From positions 4,588,001 through 4,652,000 of the forward strand of contig OZ059898.1 of NCBI GenBank assembly GCA_964057225.1: 64,000 bases of DNA, written 5' to 3'. This stretch comes from Auanema rhodensis (lineage: Eukaryota; Nematoda; Chromadorea; Rhabditida; Rhabditidae). Under the pieces are notes generated by a model. It saw only the letters and a list, made by a program, of their open reading frames with translations, ran no database searches and was not told where the DNA came from. Of this stretch, positions 35,791 through 48,794 are shown piece after piece (position 1 is the stretch's first letter; each line of letters opens with the position of its first letter). The position numbers and the translations under genes are program-made.

Positions 35791-38649
35791 ATTGGTCTAC
35801 AAGGACAAGGAAGGAACCACGTTCCCTCTACTCTGGTCAAGTTTACCATTGATAAAATCAAAATTACAGATAAAGAGAGGGTAAAAAAAATAATATAGCT
35901 ACATCAATTCACAAATAATAGAATAGCTAGGGAAACGAAAATTAGTTAAACCAGTTTCATAATGAATGTACAAATCGGATAAGAATACGATGTGCTGAAA
36001 AATACACTGAACGCTAGGACAATGGTGAATTATAAGAAAATCTTCTGGAAAAATTCAAAAAATAATAAGAGTTAGTTTTTTTTATTTCAACTCAATGTCT
36101 TTGTGTATATAGAAACAGCAATAATAAATCCCCTGCGCATTGTAATTTAATCGAACTGCGTCCTTTTGATTAATAATGAAAACCAATTCACCACTATGTG
36201 ACATTGCACGAGTTACATTAACAATGAGAGAAAATGAAAAAAATCGAAGTCGAATATGAAAATTTAAAACAAGAAATTAAAGGGCAACTAAAAAGAACAG
36301 GAAGCGAGATTTTTAAGAGAACTAGGAGGACCTAAATTTGATAGAGAATTGCGCAGACATTCAATAAAGAAATGAAATAAAGTTGGTTACGAATATATTT
36401 TGTGCTTAAAGTCTAATACGCACACACTTCATGCATATATAATGAACTACGAGATCATTTTGAATTGGATAGTAAAATGACAACCTTCATTTTCTTATAT
36501 ATTATATTATAAGTATATATTTGTTCATTTATTTAAGCAGATTAAGTTTATGCAATATATAACTATATAATTATTGGAATTGAAGACGAATGTTCATTCT
36601 AAGGAAGAAATTCTTAAATCGAAGAAAAAAATATGACTGCCCAATACACAAGACTCCATCACAACTTGATTTAAGGAAATATTATGAATGATTTAAGGAG
36701 ATTCAAAAGAATGTGATGACAGCAGAGAGACAGGAGGCTGAAGAAGACTGAGCTCTGGTCAACAAAGAAAACACCAGATGGACGCGCTACGCTCACACTC
36801 TCTATCTTAAAATATGAAATTCATTCTATTGCTCTTGTCCTGCTCTCACAAATAAGCAGATGGCTTAAAATAACTGTAAACAAAAAGAGACAGATTAATA
36901 TTACCACAATTAAAATCAGTTTAAGTAAAGACTTGAAAAAACGTCGAACTAAAAATATTAAAAAAAAAGATAGGGAAATTGTGAAGGAAAAATAGAAATA
37001 TAAATAGTCTACGAAACAGGTTAAATAATACCTCACACAGGACTTCGCTACCAGCTAGACCTGCCAGTACTAAGATAAGAAATTTCAAATGGGCAAACAT
37101 TAATAAGGGAAGACACCACTTTGCCATATACGTTTTATACGATAACACAAACATTAAGATTGATTGAAAGACAAGCGGTGATCCTACAGTGGGAGTATGA
37201 GCATAGGAACAGTATAAGGATAAATTAATAATCTGAACAACGAACTTCAATATTGTCAGATACAAATCGCGATAGTCAAAGCAGCTTGACAGGAGAGCCA
37301 GGTCAATGACATGCGTGTGGTCAAAGAAGTGCAAACCCGATGAACGATGGCAGTCTGGCAAATTGCGGAAAGGCTAACACACTAATGAGATTTGACCACA
37401 ACCGTTAAAGAATGAAGATATCAAGTCCAAAATAAAAAGATCCAAGACTAAATTCCAGCTGTTGACTATACCAAATATAAAATAGAGCGGAGCAAGGCAA
37501 AATAAAATTTATTATGCCGCACACACACACGGCCTCCTCTTCTAAACGATATTGCCATCGATTTTAGCGAAATTGCGCTTTTTGTGAAAATAAATGAAAG
37601 CTAACAGAAAATAGCAAAAAAAAGGAAAATGACATCGGACTCTGAAAAACACAGACATTTTCGAACAAAAGATGTCTAATGTGTAATATGCTCCAATAGC
37701 CATCAGGCAATTGCTACACAAACAGTGATTTTGTTCACAAGCCAATTTTATCACAAGAATGAATGATTGTCTTATCAATTAAATGAAAGAAGCATATATA
37801 CTTTCTTTTAACATTAAGGATTGCAACACACTCGGCAAAAATGAACTTATTATGAATTATAGATGATGGAGGAGAAATCAAGGATAGTACTTAAAATCTA
37901 AACAGTGATTAAATTGAAAGACAAACAGACAAATAAAAAATCAGACAGCAAATTAAGTTAGAGGTGTTGATCTTTTTTTCCGGAAGGAAATATAAGTTGG
38001 CTAAAGTCCGTACCTCTTGGTTGAGGGCAATAATGCAAATAAAAGGTGGCCGTTGTGCCCTCGTCCCTTCCTTCACTCTCTCATTCTTTCTTATTATTTC
38101 TCTATATGTCCATTCTCTGCTATTCTGACTCACATTGATCAATATTCGGGTATTATATTATAAATACTAAGGGTCAACAGACAAAGGCCGAAGAAACCAT
38201 AGTTAAAATGGACGAATGGTCCGTTACTTCTGTTTAATAGATTACAATCCCATTTTCCTCATCAAAAGCATGAGTTACGTAACTTCGTATCAACATGAAC
38301 TGTGGTAGCTACGTATGAAACCTGTGTTGACAAAACTATGAAACTTGAATAGATATAAACAAGAACAGTTACATACAACTAATATCTGCTACATAGAGGA
38401 AATCAAAATTTGTTGAACTAATCTAAGTCATGATGGTTAGATGTTATACATTGAAAGTAAATACATTAAAAGAGGACATTAAAGATAATAAAGCAAATAA
38501 AAGGTACAGCGATCAAATGCAGCGAATCATAACGAATAATTATAGAATATTAAATGACTAAAGCAAGTAATTTAAAATCGAATAGAAAATGAGGGAGCGA
38601 TAAAGTCCAAAATGATTTAGAGTTTATTTTAAAAATTCTTATAATATAC

Positions 38650-38730
38650 ACATATATATATATATATATATGTATAATATAATATAATATATATAATATA
38701 ATATACGTATATAAATAATTAAATATCTCT

Positions 38731-38772
<42 letters not shown>

Positions 38773-38781
38773 TTAATCTCT

Positions 38782-38821
<40 letters not shown>

Positions 38822-38960
38822 ATATATATATATATATAATATATAATATACACATATATATATATATATATGTGTGTATATATAATATGTGTATATAATA
38901 TATATATATATATGAATCTATTTATGTATGTATATAGATGTATATATATACTTGAACAGA
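38650..38960. repeat. TA-dinucleotide microsatellite cluster
   Basis: Several long alternating TA runs (near 38654-38670, 38740-38768, 38785-38818, 38850-38890) separated by short variants such as TATAATATAA and TATGTGTATA. It could extrude cruciforms and is likely to be polymorphic. Confidence 0.85.
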
Positions 38961-41900
38961 CTGAGAGATATATAGGGAAGAGAGAAGAGGACGAGAGAAG
39001 GAAGAGAGAGAATTAAGAGAGCAGGAAGAGAGAAACAGAATAATATAGAATGTGTTCAAATTATAAATATGCCAAGAAAAATGTTATAGAAATGAAATCC
39101 GAGAGAAAACAAAACACATTTTAATGATTAGGAAAATTTAAGCGGGGTAAGCAAGGTATGCAAACGTCACGAGCCTACCTAATTTTTTTATGTTCTCTCA
39201 ATACTTTCTCGGACAAACCCAAAATATAAACAACAAACATCAAACCAAAACACCTATCACGAAATTCTATTAGGTAGTAAACAATCATTAGAAGTTAAAT
39301 AGAAGGACTCAAAAATTCTTTTCATAAAATAGATAAACAGAAAAGTAAAGTTCCTCAATTTAACGCTGATTCACGATATTAGCTTTAGAAACTAAAGATC
39401 AGAATTAAGTATTAAAAAAAACTGATGGATCGTTTTGTTTCTCAAAATAACGAGATATGTTGTAGATTTTGATTTTTTATCTGTTATAACCGAGGGTGAC
39501 GATACCAGGGCTGGGAAAAGAAAATAAGGATTCTAAGTAAGGGCATAAATTGATTTCTTACAATTATTCTATTAGAAAGTAATGAATGCATGTCCCATGG
39601 TGGCGACAAGAGGGTGGTAGAAGGCCCAGATGGTGCAATGAATAATGGACAATGACCCCCTTCGAGCCAACCAAATATTAAACCGGATTTTCGAAAATTG
39701 TCTGCCAATGAATCGACAGATGTCCCCCTGTATCTCCAAAACGATGGACAGAATCAAATTACTTTGAATTAGAATGAAAGCATAAATTAGATAATTGATT
39801 GTCAAGTAATAGAAAGCCAAGAAAGACAGGATCTAACCTCATAAAGATATCATCCTCCTCAGTTCAGAAATAGTACTTACAGGGTGAGCATAGCAAAAAA
39901 TGCACAGTATTCAATAAATATTAAATTTTATAAAATTAATAAACTAAATAATTTAAAAAGAGATGAGTTCATATTCATATGAATAGCAATATAATATCAC
40001 ATTTCATCATATTTGCCATTTTCACAATGCGGTTTTATATTTACATTAGAAATTCTGATCATTCGCAAACAGCCCCATCAATTGGGTGAACCCTATTCCT
40101 GGGAAAAAGTAATGGGTTATACCAACCCTCTCGTTTTTATTTCCAATAAGCCTATCTCTCTAAGTATGAAATGTGAACTGGACACAAAATCAACTCAGTC
40201 ACTCACACACAGTGAATTAGACGAATGAGAGAAATAGTATATATTAGAATTAATGTCATATAGGGGATCTGCGCGGAATACACATAAATTATATTGGGCA
40301 AAGTAGAGGCTGGGCCATTGGTATTTACAGAGGCTATAACCCCGAACAGAGCCAACCCCTTTCTCTGTTGAAAGGTCGAATAAAGAATATAAGAGTATTG
40401 ATTGATATAACATAATATATATATATATATGTTATATATTAAATATCCATAGGTTGCGCTACCTCTGCGAGAGGTTCAAGGTTGCAAAATAATATTGCTA
40501 TCATTTAATTTAGAATGAACATCTGCTATCGCGAACGAGGAAAAGAGAGAAAGGGTATACGAACAATCTTACAAAAATAATATTTCACATTAATAAAAAA
40601 ACTGAAAAAAAGAACATTTCCGATGTTTTGTGATAGACAGGGATTCGTACAAAATAGAGGAATATGGAGATGCAGGATAGATAACAAACAACTCGGGTTC
40701 TCATAAACTCGACAGTTCAGTGGCAGAATGCTGAACTTATTAAACGAGTTTTGTACCACAACACATATTTCGGTTCTAGAAAAATCTGATTAGCCCCTTC
40801 ATACTGACCACGGCAATAGTACATGACGTAAAACTCTAAAAATCGGCCATGATGTATTATTATAATGGCAGTCATTATGCAAGTTTTCATATGAAGCGTT
40901 GCAGTTCAGAGAATGAAGCGCACAATAAGAAATGTGTGTCTCAATGGGGTAATTTTATTTTAGCGTTCTTTCTCTCCTCTTTTCTCTCGCTTTAAACAAA
41001 ACTATTGATCAAGCAAGCGGCCCACAACTGGAAGACTAAAAGAAATTTTGAAATATATTTAAAAGAAAGGACAAGGGATTAATGAAAACTGCGTAGATAA
41101 AGAGCTGAGCAGTTGCAATGATGATGGTTGGTGTAGAATTATTGAATAGAACGCACTCGCTTATGATATGATTAAGATACACCGCAACAACATTAAAATC
41201 AACCATAATCAACTAGGAAAAAAACTTACGCTCCATATTGTTTAATATCTCATGCAAAATTGAAGCTGTTAGACAAAAATTTGTGAATTGAAGTTTACGA
41301 TTAATAATTTCGATCAAAGGTGAACAAATAAAATCATAAATATTCATAATAACAAAACAATAGTGGACAGGAATATATCTAGTTTTTTTGGATCAAGTTT
41401 TATCTACCCAACCCTTCAGATCAAATATGGCTTCATCTAAAGCCGAAAATCATTATTTCTGATATCTTGCACAAGTCTTTACAATATTACCACTTAACCA
41501 TTTTCTGAATTGTGGTATCAATCAACTTTTGCTATTATTCTCTCAAAATTAACGACATAAGCATTAAGATAAAAAACATATATTCCAAGATAAACTATTT
41601 AATGGAGCGATATCAATAAAGACCGCACAACAATTTCAAAAAGCATTGAGAAAAAAAGACACAATATGCCAAAGATCCAAATTTCAGGATTAGCAATTTG
41701 AATACAATCAATAAATTTTTAAAAATTTTTAGTAAATAAACGCGTTTATTTATTGTGGTAAGACCAATAAAATTTGAACAATATATTAGAATATAAATAA
41801 AATGCTAATTTATTGTGAATTGAGTTACACTATGAAGGATAGCTAGAAGATGCTCAATCTAAGATATTCATATCTATAATATATTTTGCATGTATAGTAA

Positions 41901-42740
41901 TTAAATGAACATGAACCCTTGAAAAGTACGTAAAATGTGACTAAAGCCAAACTGATACAGTTAATAGCTGATAGATAGTTTTATTTTTTACAGGAAGCAT
42001 TTTGCGCTAACGGTTTGCCTAAACGACTTTTGTCGTCCCATCGTTTTCTTTTTATCATCTTGACATTTCTTCTTCTTGTAGCCATTGAAGTCTGCTGATG
42101 TTCTATCCTTAAATAGTCAGAGATACAAAATCATGGCAGAGTCCGCTGATGATTATTTTCAGCGTCGTGTCTTCTTCTTCTTCGATGTCGTGATATAGAT
42201 CACTACATAACCGGTATCATTTCTTTTCGCTTTCTTCATACCTTCTTCATTCAATATAAACATCACTTCATGGCTATTTAGTCATTATTGTTCCATCATT
42301 ACTTTAGTTCATTTTTTCTAAGACCACATAACTAACCCCAATTCATCTATTATCAATCATCTTTTCTTTTACGTTTCATCTTGAACCCAAGCGATCTACA
42401 GCTGTCACCTTGGCAGCTTGAACAAGCTTATCTGTCTCTTACTCTTCCAACCTGATTTCACTGACAAATAAAATGGCAATTAATGAAATCAGCAGAATAC
42501 CTTCACAAAATAATTTAGTGATATCCTGTTGAAAACCTATGTAGTGCTCACGTTAGTTGTCCAACTGAAGCTGCAAATTTCAATGTAAAATCTTGAAAGA
42601 ATGCAGTGTCATCTGACCACGCCATTTACTTAATACCTTCCCATATCATACAAGCGACGTCAAAAGCTCATTCTCTTATTTTATGTTTTCGTCTGTAGCA
42701 TCAGTAGGCAATTTAAAGAAGCATTTATAGTTAAAACGAT

Positions 42741-45700
42741 ATGGACTCCTGGCCTTTGATACCTAGTACAATAGCTGCTGGAACATGTCTTGGAGCTTTT
42801 CTACTTTCCAAATACTGGAACACATCCCCAGATCACATTGGAGGAGTCTACAGTCGTCATCGTCAAGCGGTGGAAGTTGAAGTATGTTTAAAGATTTATA
42901 CAAGTATAGAGATCAAATATTTTTAATATACATACATATGTAAATAAGCATTAATCAAATATAATATATACATTTATAGATAGATAAATATATATATATA
43001 AAATTAATAACTCTATCATCTAGAAAACTCTTAATTTCCTGAATCAAAAATATAATTGAAAATTATTGTATAATAACTTGACTAAATAATTTTTAACTTC
43101 AATAATATTAAGGGAAAACCCGGTGTTTATAAATCGGCTCTGTTAGAATCTTCTAAAGAGGAATATATAGAGAATTATTTTCCTGAAGTTCAAACTCTGT
43201 ATGATGTTTTCACTAGAGGGGTTAAAGTGAGTTTCACTGATATGTGTGTCGTACATAAAATATTAATTTAAAGGAGAGCAATAATGGACCCTGTTTGGGT
43301 ACACGTGATAAGGATGGTTCTTATAACTTTATTACATATAAAGACGTAGAAGAAAGAGCTACTTCTCTATCAGCTACTTTTATATCGAAATGTGGATTGG
43401 AAGGGGGTGAGTTACACTTTAGAAATAAGTCTGTTATAAAAATCTCAAATTACAGGAAATGCTCATATCGGAGTTTTTGCCAAAAATCGACCAGAATGGT
43501 TAATAACTGCTTTGGCTTGCATTCATCAATCTTTTGTTGTTGTTCCACTTTATGATACATTGGGAGCAGATTCTGCTGCTTATATAATTAACCAGACAGA
43601 AATGAAGTGAGCTAATCTCCATAATCACAAAGCTAATTCAATCTTAGGGTGCTAGTGGTTGAAGATGCTAAAAAAGTTCGCGACTTATTAAGCAAAAAAG
43701 CTGAAATACCAACTCTGAAAACAATTATTGTTATGGATTCAAAAGGAGATGATGTGAAAAACTTTGAAGTTGTAAATGTTTGTTTTTCTTAGATTGAAAC
43801 ATACTAGTAGAATTCACTTTATAATTTTACAACTTTCTTTTTAAAGTAAATTTTTAGTCGGCTGATAGTAGCATTACTATTATGACTTTTGATGATGCCA
43901 TAACTTATGGAACTGGTCGGCCACAATCGTTTAATTTACCCTCCAAAGATGATACTTACATCATATGGTTATTTTATAATAATGATTTGAGCAAAAACAT
44001 AAGTGTTCAGCTATACCTCCGGAACTACAGGAACCCCAAAGGGTGTTATGCTTACTCATCAGAATATGGTAGCCAACTTGAGTGGTTGGTCTCTATTACT
44101 AGAAAAATTCCATCCACAACTACTACGAAGTGATCAAGTATGAATTCTTATATTTACAAATAATATATTCAGTTTTTAGATTCATATTTCATATCTACCT
44201 TTGTCACATATGATGGAACAAATGACTCACTGGAGTATGCTTGTTGTTGGCGCCCGTATAGGATATATAAGTAAAGGAATAATGGTTGGAAATATATAAT
44301 ATAGAGAATATAATTATAATTTAGGAACTTATGGATGATATCTCTAGCTTAAAGCCAACTGTATTCACTGTAGTTCCCCGATTAATGAATAGACTGTGCA
44401 TTGGAATTCGGGTAAATATTCCTTATCATTTCATAAGCTCAGATTATCATCCCTAAATTTGTTTTCTTGAACGAAAGAGAGGATAAATTAGAACAGTCAC
44501 GTATGATTAATGTTGAATGCACTAAAAGGACTTTGTACCCGTAGTGTATGAGGGAGAGAGAAAACATGGACAGATGAGAGAAACAAGAAAACCACAACAA
44601 GGGCAGGAACGAGTTCTTAATGAAATCAGTAGAATCATTTCTGAGACAGTGAAGATAATATGGCCGTCTAAACTATTTATCATTCATTAAATAAAAAAAC
44701 AACTAAACCAATCTGACAACTTTAGGCCAAAGTAGACGAATCTGGATGGCTCAAACGTTTAGTTTATCGTTTTGCCTATTGGAGAAAATTAGCTCTTTTA
44801 CAACAAGGTGTAATCACAAGAGAAAGTTTTTGGGATAGACTGGTTTTCAATAAAATTCAAGTAAGATCAAAAAGATCATTTTCATTTAATATATAATTTC
44901 TAAGAATAAGCTTGGAGGACAAGTGCACAGTATGGCAACGGGATCTGCTCCCGTTGCACCAGAAATATTGGAAATGTGTCGTGTAAATTTTGGAGCAGCT
45001 ATTGTAGAAGGTAAGATACAGTAATTATGCGAATGCAATTTTAATCTTACAGGATATGGTCAAACTGAATGTACTGTATTAGTCACGTGTACATGGCCTG
45101 GAGATTGGGAAGGCGGACATTGTGGTGCTCCTATACCTAGTGCAACAGTAAAACTTGCGGATGTCCCAGAACTAAACTATTTTGCTAAGGATGGAACAGG
45201 AGAAGTAGTTATAGGGATAATATAATTTTATATTAAAATGTGTTCCAGTTATTAGTAAAAGGACCAACGGTTACAAAGGGATACTTCAAAGATCCCGAAA
45301 AGACCGTTGAACTTATTGATGAGGATGGCTTCTTGCATACCGGAGATGTTGCTAGAATATTACCAAATGGATGCATAACTATTATTGATCGTAAGAAACA
45401 TATTTTCAAACTTGCTCAAGTAAGAAAACAAAGTTGGTATTAATATCTAACCTGTTTAAAGGGTGAATATGTGGCACCCGAAAAGATAGAAAATGTTTAT
45501 ATTCAATGTTCAGTCGTACAACAAATTTTTGTTGACGGAAGTAGTCTGGAACGGTAATATATTATCTTTTACTATCATTCAACTTCTTTAAGATGGTTGA
45601 TTGCAATTGTTGTGCCTGATTCGGAAGCTTTGTCGGCTTGGAATGAAGAACATGGAGTAAAAGGAAGAACTTTAGAAGAAATATGTGAAGATCCTAAGGT

Positions 45701-45998
45701 AAGTACATCTATTAGAAATTATGGACTGAAAAACATTTAGGCTCAACAATTCGTATTATCATCTTTGGTGGCAACAGGAAAAGAACACAAATTAAATTCG
45801 CTTGAACAGGTACTTAATTCGATCAAATATAGGTTTTAATTAAACGTTGTTTAGGTCAAAAAAGTTTATTTAACTACGGACGCTTTCACAGTAGAAAATG
45901 GATTATTAACGCCAACATTAAAGGCTAAACGACCCCAACTTCGTGAAAAATATACGGAAATAATGAACAAACTTTATAAAGAAAATCCAAATTTGTAA
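42741..45998 (+). CDS. Long-chain-fatty-acid CoA ligase (ACSL1/5/6-like)
   Basis: A gene of about 15 exons. Exon 1 (42741-42881) carries a hydrophobic anchor ([16 protein letters not shown]). Diagnostic blocks appear in order: the ATP/AMP motif [82 protein letters not shown] with [16 protein letters not shown] (hinge and fatty-acid motif); and [19 protein letters not shown] at the end. It converts free long-chain fatty acids to acyl-CoA using ATP, on ER or mitochondrial outer membranes. All catalytic motifs are intact. The exon ending SKGIM uses a GTTGGA donor near 44287. A longer intron (about 310 bp) follows the [12 protein letters not shown] exon. Poly(A)-like AATAAA near 46035. Confidence 0.94.
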
Positions 45999-46294
45999 AT
46001 ACCAAATAATTTAGTAAGATGTTTTAATATTTTAAATAAATGTAAATTGTAATTTTATATTTAATACTAAATACAATTACAACAATATATTATAGCAGAT
46101 AAACGAAAAATTCATTCAAACTATATGTAGAGATAGATCAACTTTTGTATTTTTATCTTTAATCATTTATAATTTTTTACAAACTATATGATCTACATAA
46201 GGATATATAAGGGCAAAAAAACTTACTATTATCATCGGTTTTCTTATTATTCTTATATTAACAATTATTTTATATAATATTGCTATCTAGAGGG
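45999..46294. promoter_or_regulatory. Short gap with a splice acceptor before the transthyretin-like ATG
   Basis: 296 bases, AT-rich. A poly(A)-type signal of the upstream gene lies near 46035. TATCTAG ends at 46290, four bases before the ATG. The short gap and acceptor would suit trans-splicing of a downstream cistron, but a private promoter is equally possible. Confidence 0.35.
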
Positions 46295-46904
46295 ATGAAG
46301 GTTTTGGCTATTTTAACAATCTTGGCTGTTGCTGTATATGCCCAAAGAGATAGACACCATAAGCCTAGCAAGCCTAATAGACCTAACAGACCTAACCATC
46401 ACAACGTTATTGTAAGTTTTTAAAAATTTCACATATTCAATGAGCAATATATTATAGGAGGGACGTGGTCAAATATGGTGTGGACAATTCCCAGCTTCAG
46501 GAGTCATGGTTCAATTGTGGGCTGAAAACACTCAATCTGGACGTACGACAGTCTAAGAGTTAATTGGTCTCACTCTTAGTTCTTTCAGCTTTCGGATCTG
46601 ACAGCTTCTTGGGATCTACTCGTACTAGCTCTTCTGGAAATTTCATCATTCGTACTAACAAGCGCCCAACTAGGTTCCAAAACCGTTACATCATCATTCA
46701 GCATACTTGCGGAAGCCGTCATGTACAGTTATATTTAAATTCATTATTTATCTCTAAATACTTCAGATTCAAATGGCCCGCTTCCCAATGTTCCCTGATC
46801 AGATGATCCGTGTGCAACTTAAAGTTTCTTCAACCCATCCACCAAGACCTCAGCCACCCTTCTTCCCTGTTCCTGTAGCTACTGCTGCTGCTGGATCTAA
46901 CTGA
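46295..46904 (+). CDS. Transthyretin-like secreted protein
   Basis: Four exons: 46295-46411, 46458-46542, 46589-46722, 46767-46904; total 474 bases, 157 residues. A signal peptide (MKVLAILTILAVAVYA) is followed by a basic/Pro-Asn linker with KP-SKP-NRP-NRP repeats. The body has GRGQIWCGQFPASGVMVQLW, SSSGNFIIRTN and YIIIQHTC. These match the nematode transthyretin-like (TTL) pattern: G-x-L-x-C-x-x-x-P-x-x-G-V-x-V-x-L, then T-D-x-x-G-x-F, then I-x-H-x-C. The charged D-rich segment usually found in the first loop is absent, so it is a divergent member. TTL proteins are secreted; one in C. elegans (TTR-52) bridges apoptotic cells to phagocytes, while most have no known role. The tail is Pro/Ala-rich. 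Confidence 0.8.
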
Positions 46905-47218
46905 GTATTTGATAATTTTGCTCTAATACTATCTAACCGAATGCCTGTATAGTTTTAAAGTTTTGTGTACACTTTTCAAGTTTTATCCGAATAAAAATTT
47001 TGCCTTTTATTCCTGTCAAGAAGTCAAATAGTAGTTTTAACGATACCTAACCTTTTGTTGAATATACTTAAAAGATAACATAGCAAATTGAGAAATGTTT
47101 CAGCTTATGAAGAAGAGACACTGAAAGAATATAGATTCCTGCAGGAAACTCGGTTGATTCAGGATTAGCTAAATATTTGAAGTTTTGATAAATATTTGTA
47201 TTGTTGCAAAGTGAAAGA
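46905..47218. other. Short intergenic gap
   Basis: 314 bases with an AATAAAA signal near 46990 that ends the transthyretin-like transcript, then AT-rich sequence before the next ATG. No clear acceptor adjacent to the start. Confidence 0.4.
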
Positions 47219-48208
47219 ATGGATAACACTAACGAATTTGAGGATAGACTAAGTTCTTCGAAAGACTTCAATTTAGTTCGAATACAACATGACGTAGGTT
47301 AATTGTTGCACAAACCTTTTTTGCATAATAAGTATTCAGAGTGAAGTATCTATAGTTTATGAGCAAGTTGAAAATGATCCTGACACTATACCTGATGAGC
47401 CGACATGCCAAAAGTTTCCACTAGTTGATGCCCATGAATATTTAAACTTAGCTAGAATTAACAGATTAGAGCTTATTGATGTATGATAGCTTATTTTGCA
47501 ATTTTCAAAATATATTTCAGTGTACCTTTTCATCTAGTTTTCTCGATTACTTTTTGAAAGTTTTTAAGGATGAGTGTATCTCTGTTAAGAAGTTATGTAT
47601 AATTCGATGTTGGTTTCCAGCTGGGTCATCAAAGTTTAATTGGGATATTATTCATTTTTCAAAAAGTTAGTTTAGAATGGAGAATCTGTTATCCAGTATA
47701 GCTGCGGAACAATGGAATTTCAAAGAGAGTATTAACACATATGATAATGATTTTTGGAACCATAATATAATTCGGGAGGTAGAATATAATAAAAATACTT
47801 TCAATGATATTTTGTAAAACTTTAGAGTTCTTGTCTACGACTGGATGTTTCAGTCGAGATATCTGACAATCAACTGGCTCGTCTACAAGCAAAAATAATA
47901 GTTTTGAAAAAAGCTCACAATATATCAAGTGCAGGTTTAAATATTTTACTTAAGGTTTGCTTAGGAATATTTAGTTTAAATGTTTTATTACTGTATTTAA
48001 GGCTTTCATAGAAGGAAGTAGATCTATACAATATTATTCAATTAAAGGACTTTCACGACGTTTGCATACAAAGTTAATATTAGATGGTATTGAACACAAA
48101 AAGCTATCAAATAGTTCACGTAGATTCATAGTACAGAATAAAAAAGGTCATAAACTAGCTATACATGTTTTACAGTACTCATTTCTTTGCTATAAAGAAT
48201 CAAAGTAA
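47219..48208 (+). CDS. Unrecognised protein, possibly F-box-associated-like
   Basis: Six exons: 47219-47293, 47340-47480, 47521-47665, 47702-47778, 47826-47954, 48002-48208; total 774 bases, 257 residues. All joins keep frame, which supports a real gene. No domain is recognised. There is no signal peptide or membrane helix; the N-terminus is acidic. The centre has LNLARINRLELIDCTF, KKLCIIRCWFPAG and FNWDIIHFSK. This pattern of 'I-R-C-W-F' strands and leucine-spaced segments recalls the nematode F-box-associated (FTH/DUF38-type) proteins, but no F-box is visible, so this is a weak guess. The C-terminus is basic. Intron 3 is only 36 bases. It lies 314 bp after the transthyretin-like gene and converges on Vms1. 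Confidence 0.6.
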
Positions 48209-48794
48209 GGAATGATTTCTTCGATTATAAGATATATTAAGAATCAGATTCTTTTTTTGAATATTTATGAAATTGTTTGACTTGACATGGTATTTGTATT
48301 ATTTATTTGATTGGTAGCTTAAGAATAATAAATTGTATAAAAGTTCACAATGAGTCGCAATAAAATGTTTTCTTCTGTATATAATTAGCTTTAATATTAA
48401 TATTGTATTCATCAAAAGAAAAGAACTTAATATTAATACACAGTTTTGGTACTTGTACTTCAATCAACACTTCGCAGCTACCAGTGTTAGTGCTATATGT
48501 GTGATATATTGTTTTTTTAAATAATAATACTATGCAGACACATATTAAAGTATATATTATCTAGAAAAAAACATCGAAACAATATCACACTACAAATTCA
48601 AATGAATGAGCAACTTTATATAAATTTATAAAAATGAGACTCAATAATCGGTTGTTTCCAAGAGGAACTGAATCCTAGTGTTCGTAAGTAATGCGAAGTT
48701 TTTTTAATTAGACGAGAAAGTGAATAATTGCATTAAATAGGTCTTCATGAGTTATATCTTCTTCTTTCATGTAAATTGTGAAATTTTTGAATAA
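48209..48794. other. Spacer between convergent genes
   Basis: AT-rich, with AATAATAAA near 48325 on the + strand for the unrecognised gene. It also holds the 3' region of Vms1 on the other strand. No feature seen. Confidence 0.5.

Larger units (their letters stand above)
34886..42740. other. Long non-coding region upstream of the AT-hook gene and of acyl-CoA synthetase
   Basis: No exon-like block found on either strand over 7.8 kb. To about 41.9 kb the + strand is rich in A and G, so the minus strand (the AT-hook gene's coding sense) is pyrimidine-rich. Around 42.0 kb the bias flips to T/C-rich on the + strand, in the sense of the acyl-CoA synthetase gene. A CpG-rich block lies at 35330-35790. 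38650-38960 is a large TA-dinucleotide cluster. An acceptor-like TTATAG stands about ten bases before the ATG at 42741. Confidence 0.5.

Noticed and set aside
36447..36465. Sequence resembling a bantam/miR-80 family microRNA (GAGATCATTTTGAA)
   Set aside because: No complementary arm was seen within hairpin distance on either side, so a precursor cannot form; probably chance.
36921..37361. 146-codon minus-strand frame, the longest in the 35-42 kb region
   Set aside because: Hydrophobic, Phe/Leu-rich translation is what T-rich DNA gives by chance. There are no helix-spaced features, no consistent splice partners and no recognisable family.
40440..40490. Stretch with GAGGTTCAAGGTTGC that hints at a tRNA B box
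   Set aside because: No matching A box, no acceptor stem and no cloverleaf could be folded by eye. No tRNA was found anywhere in the window.
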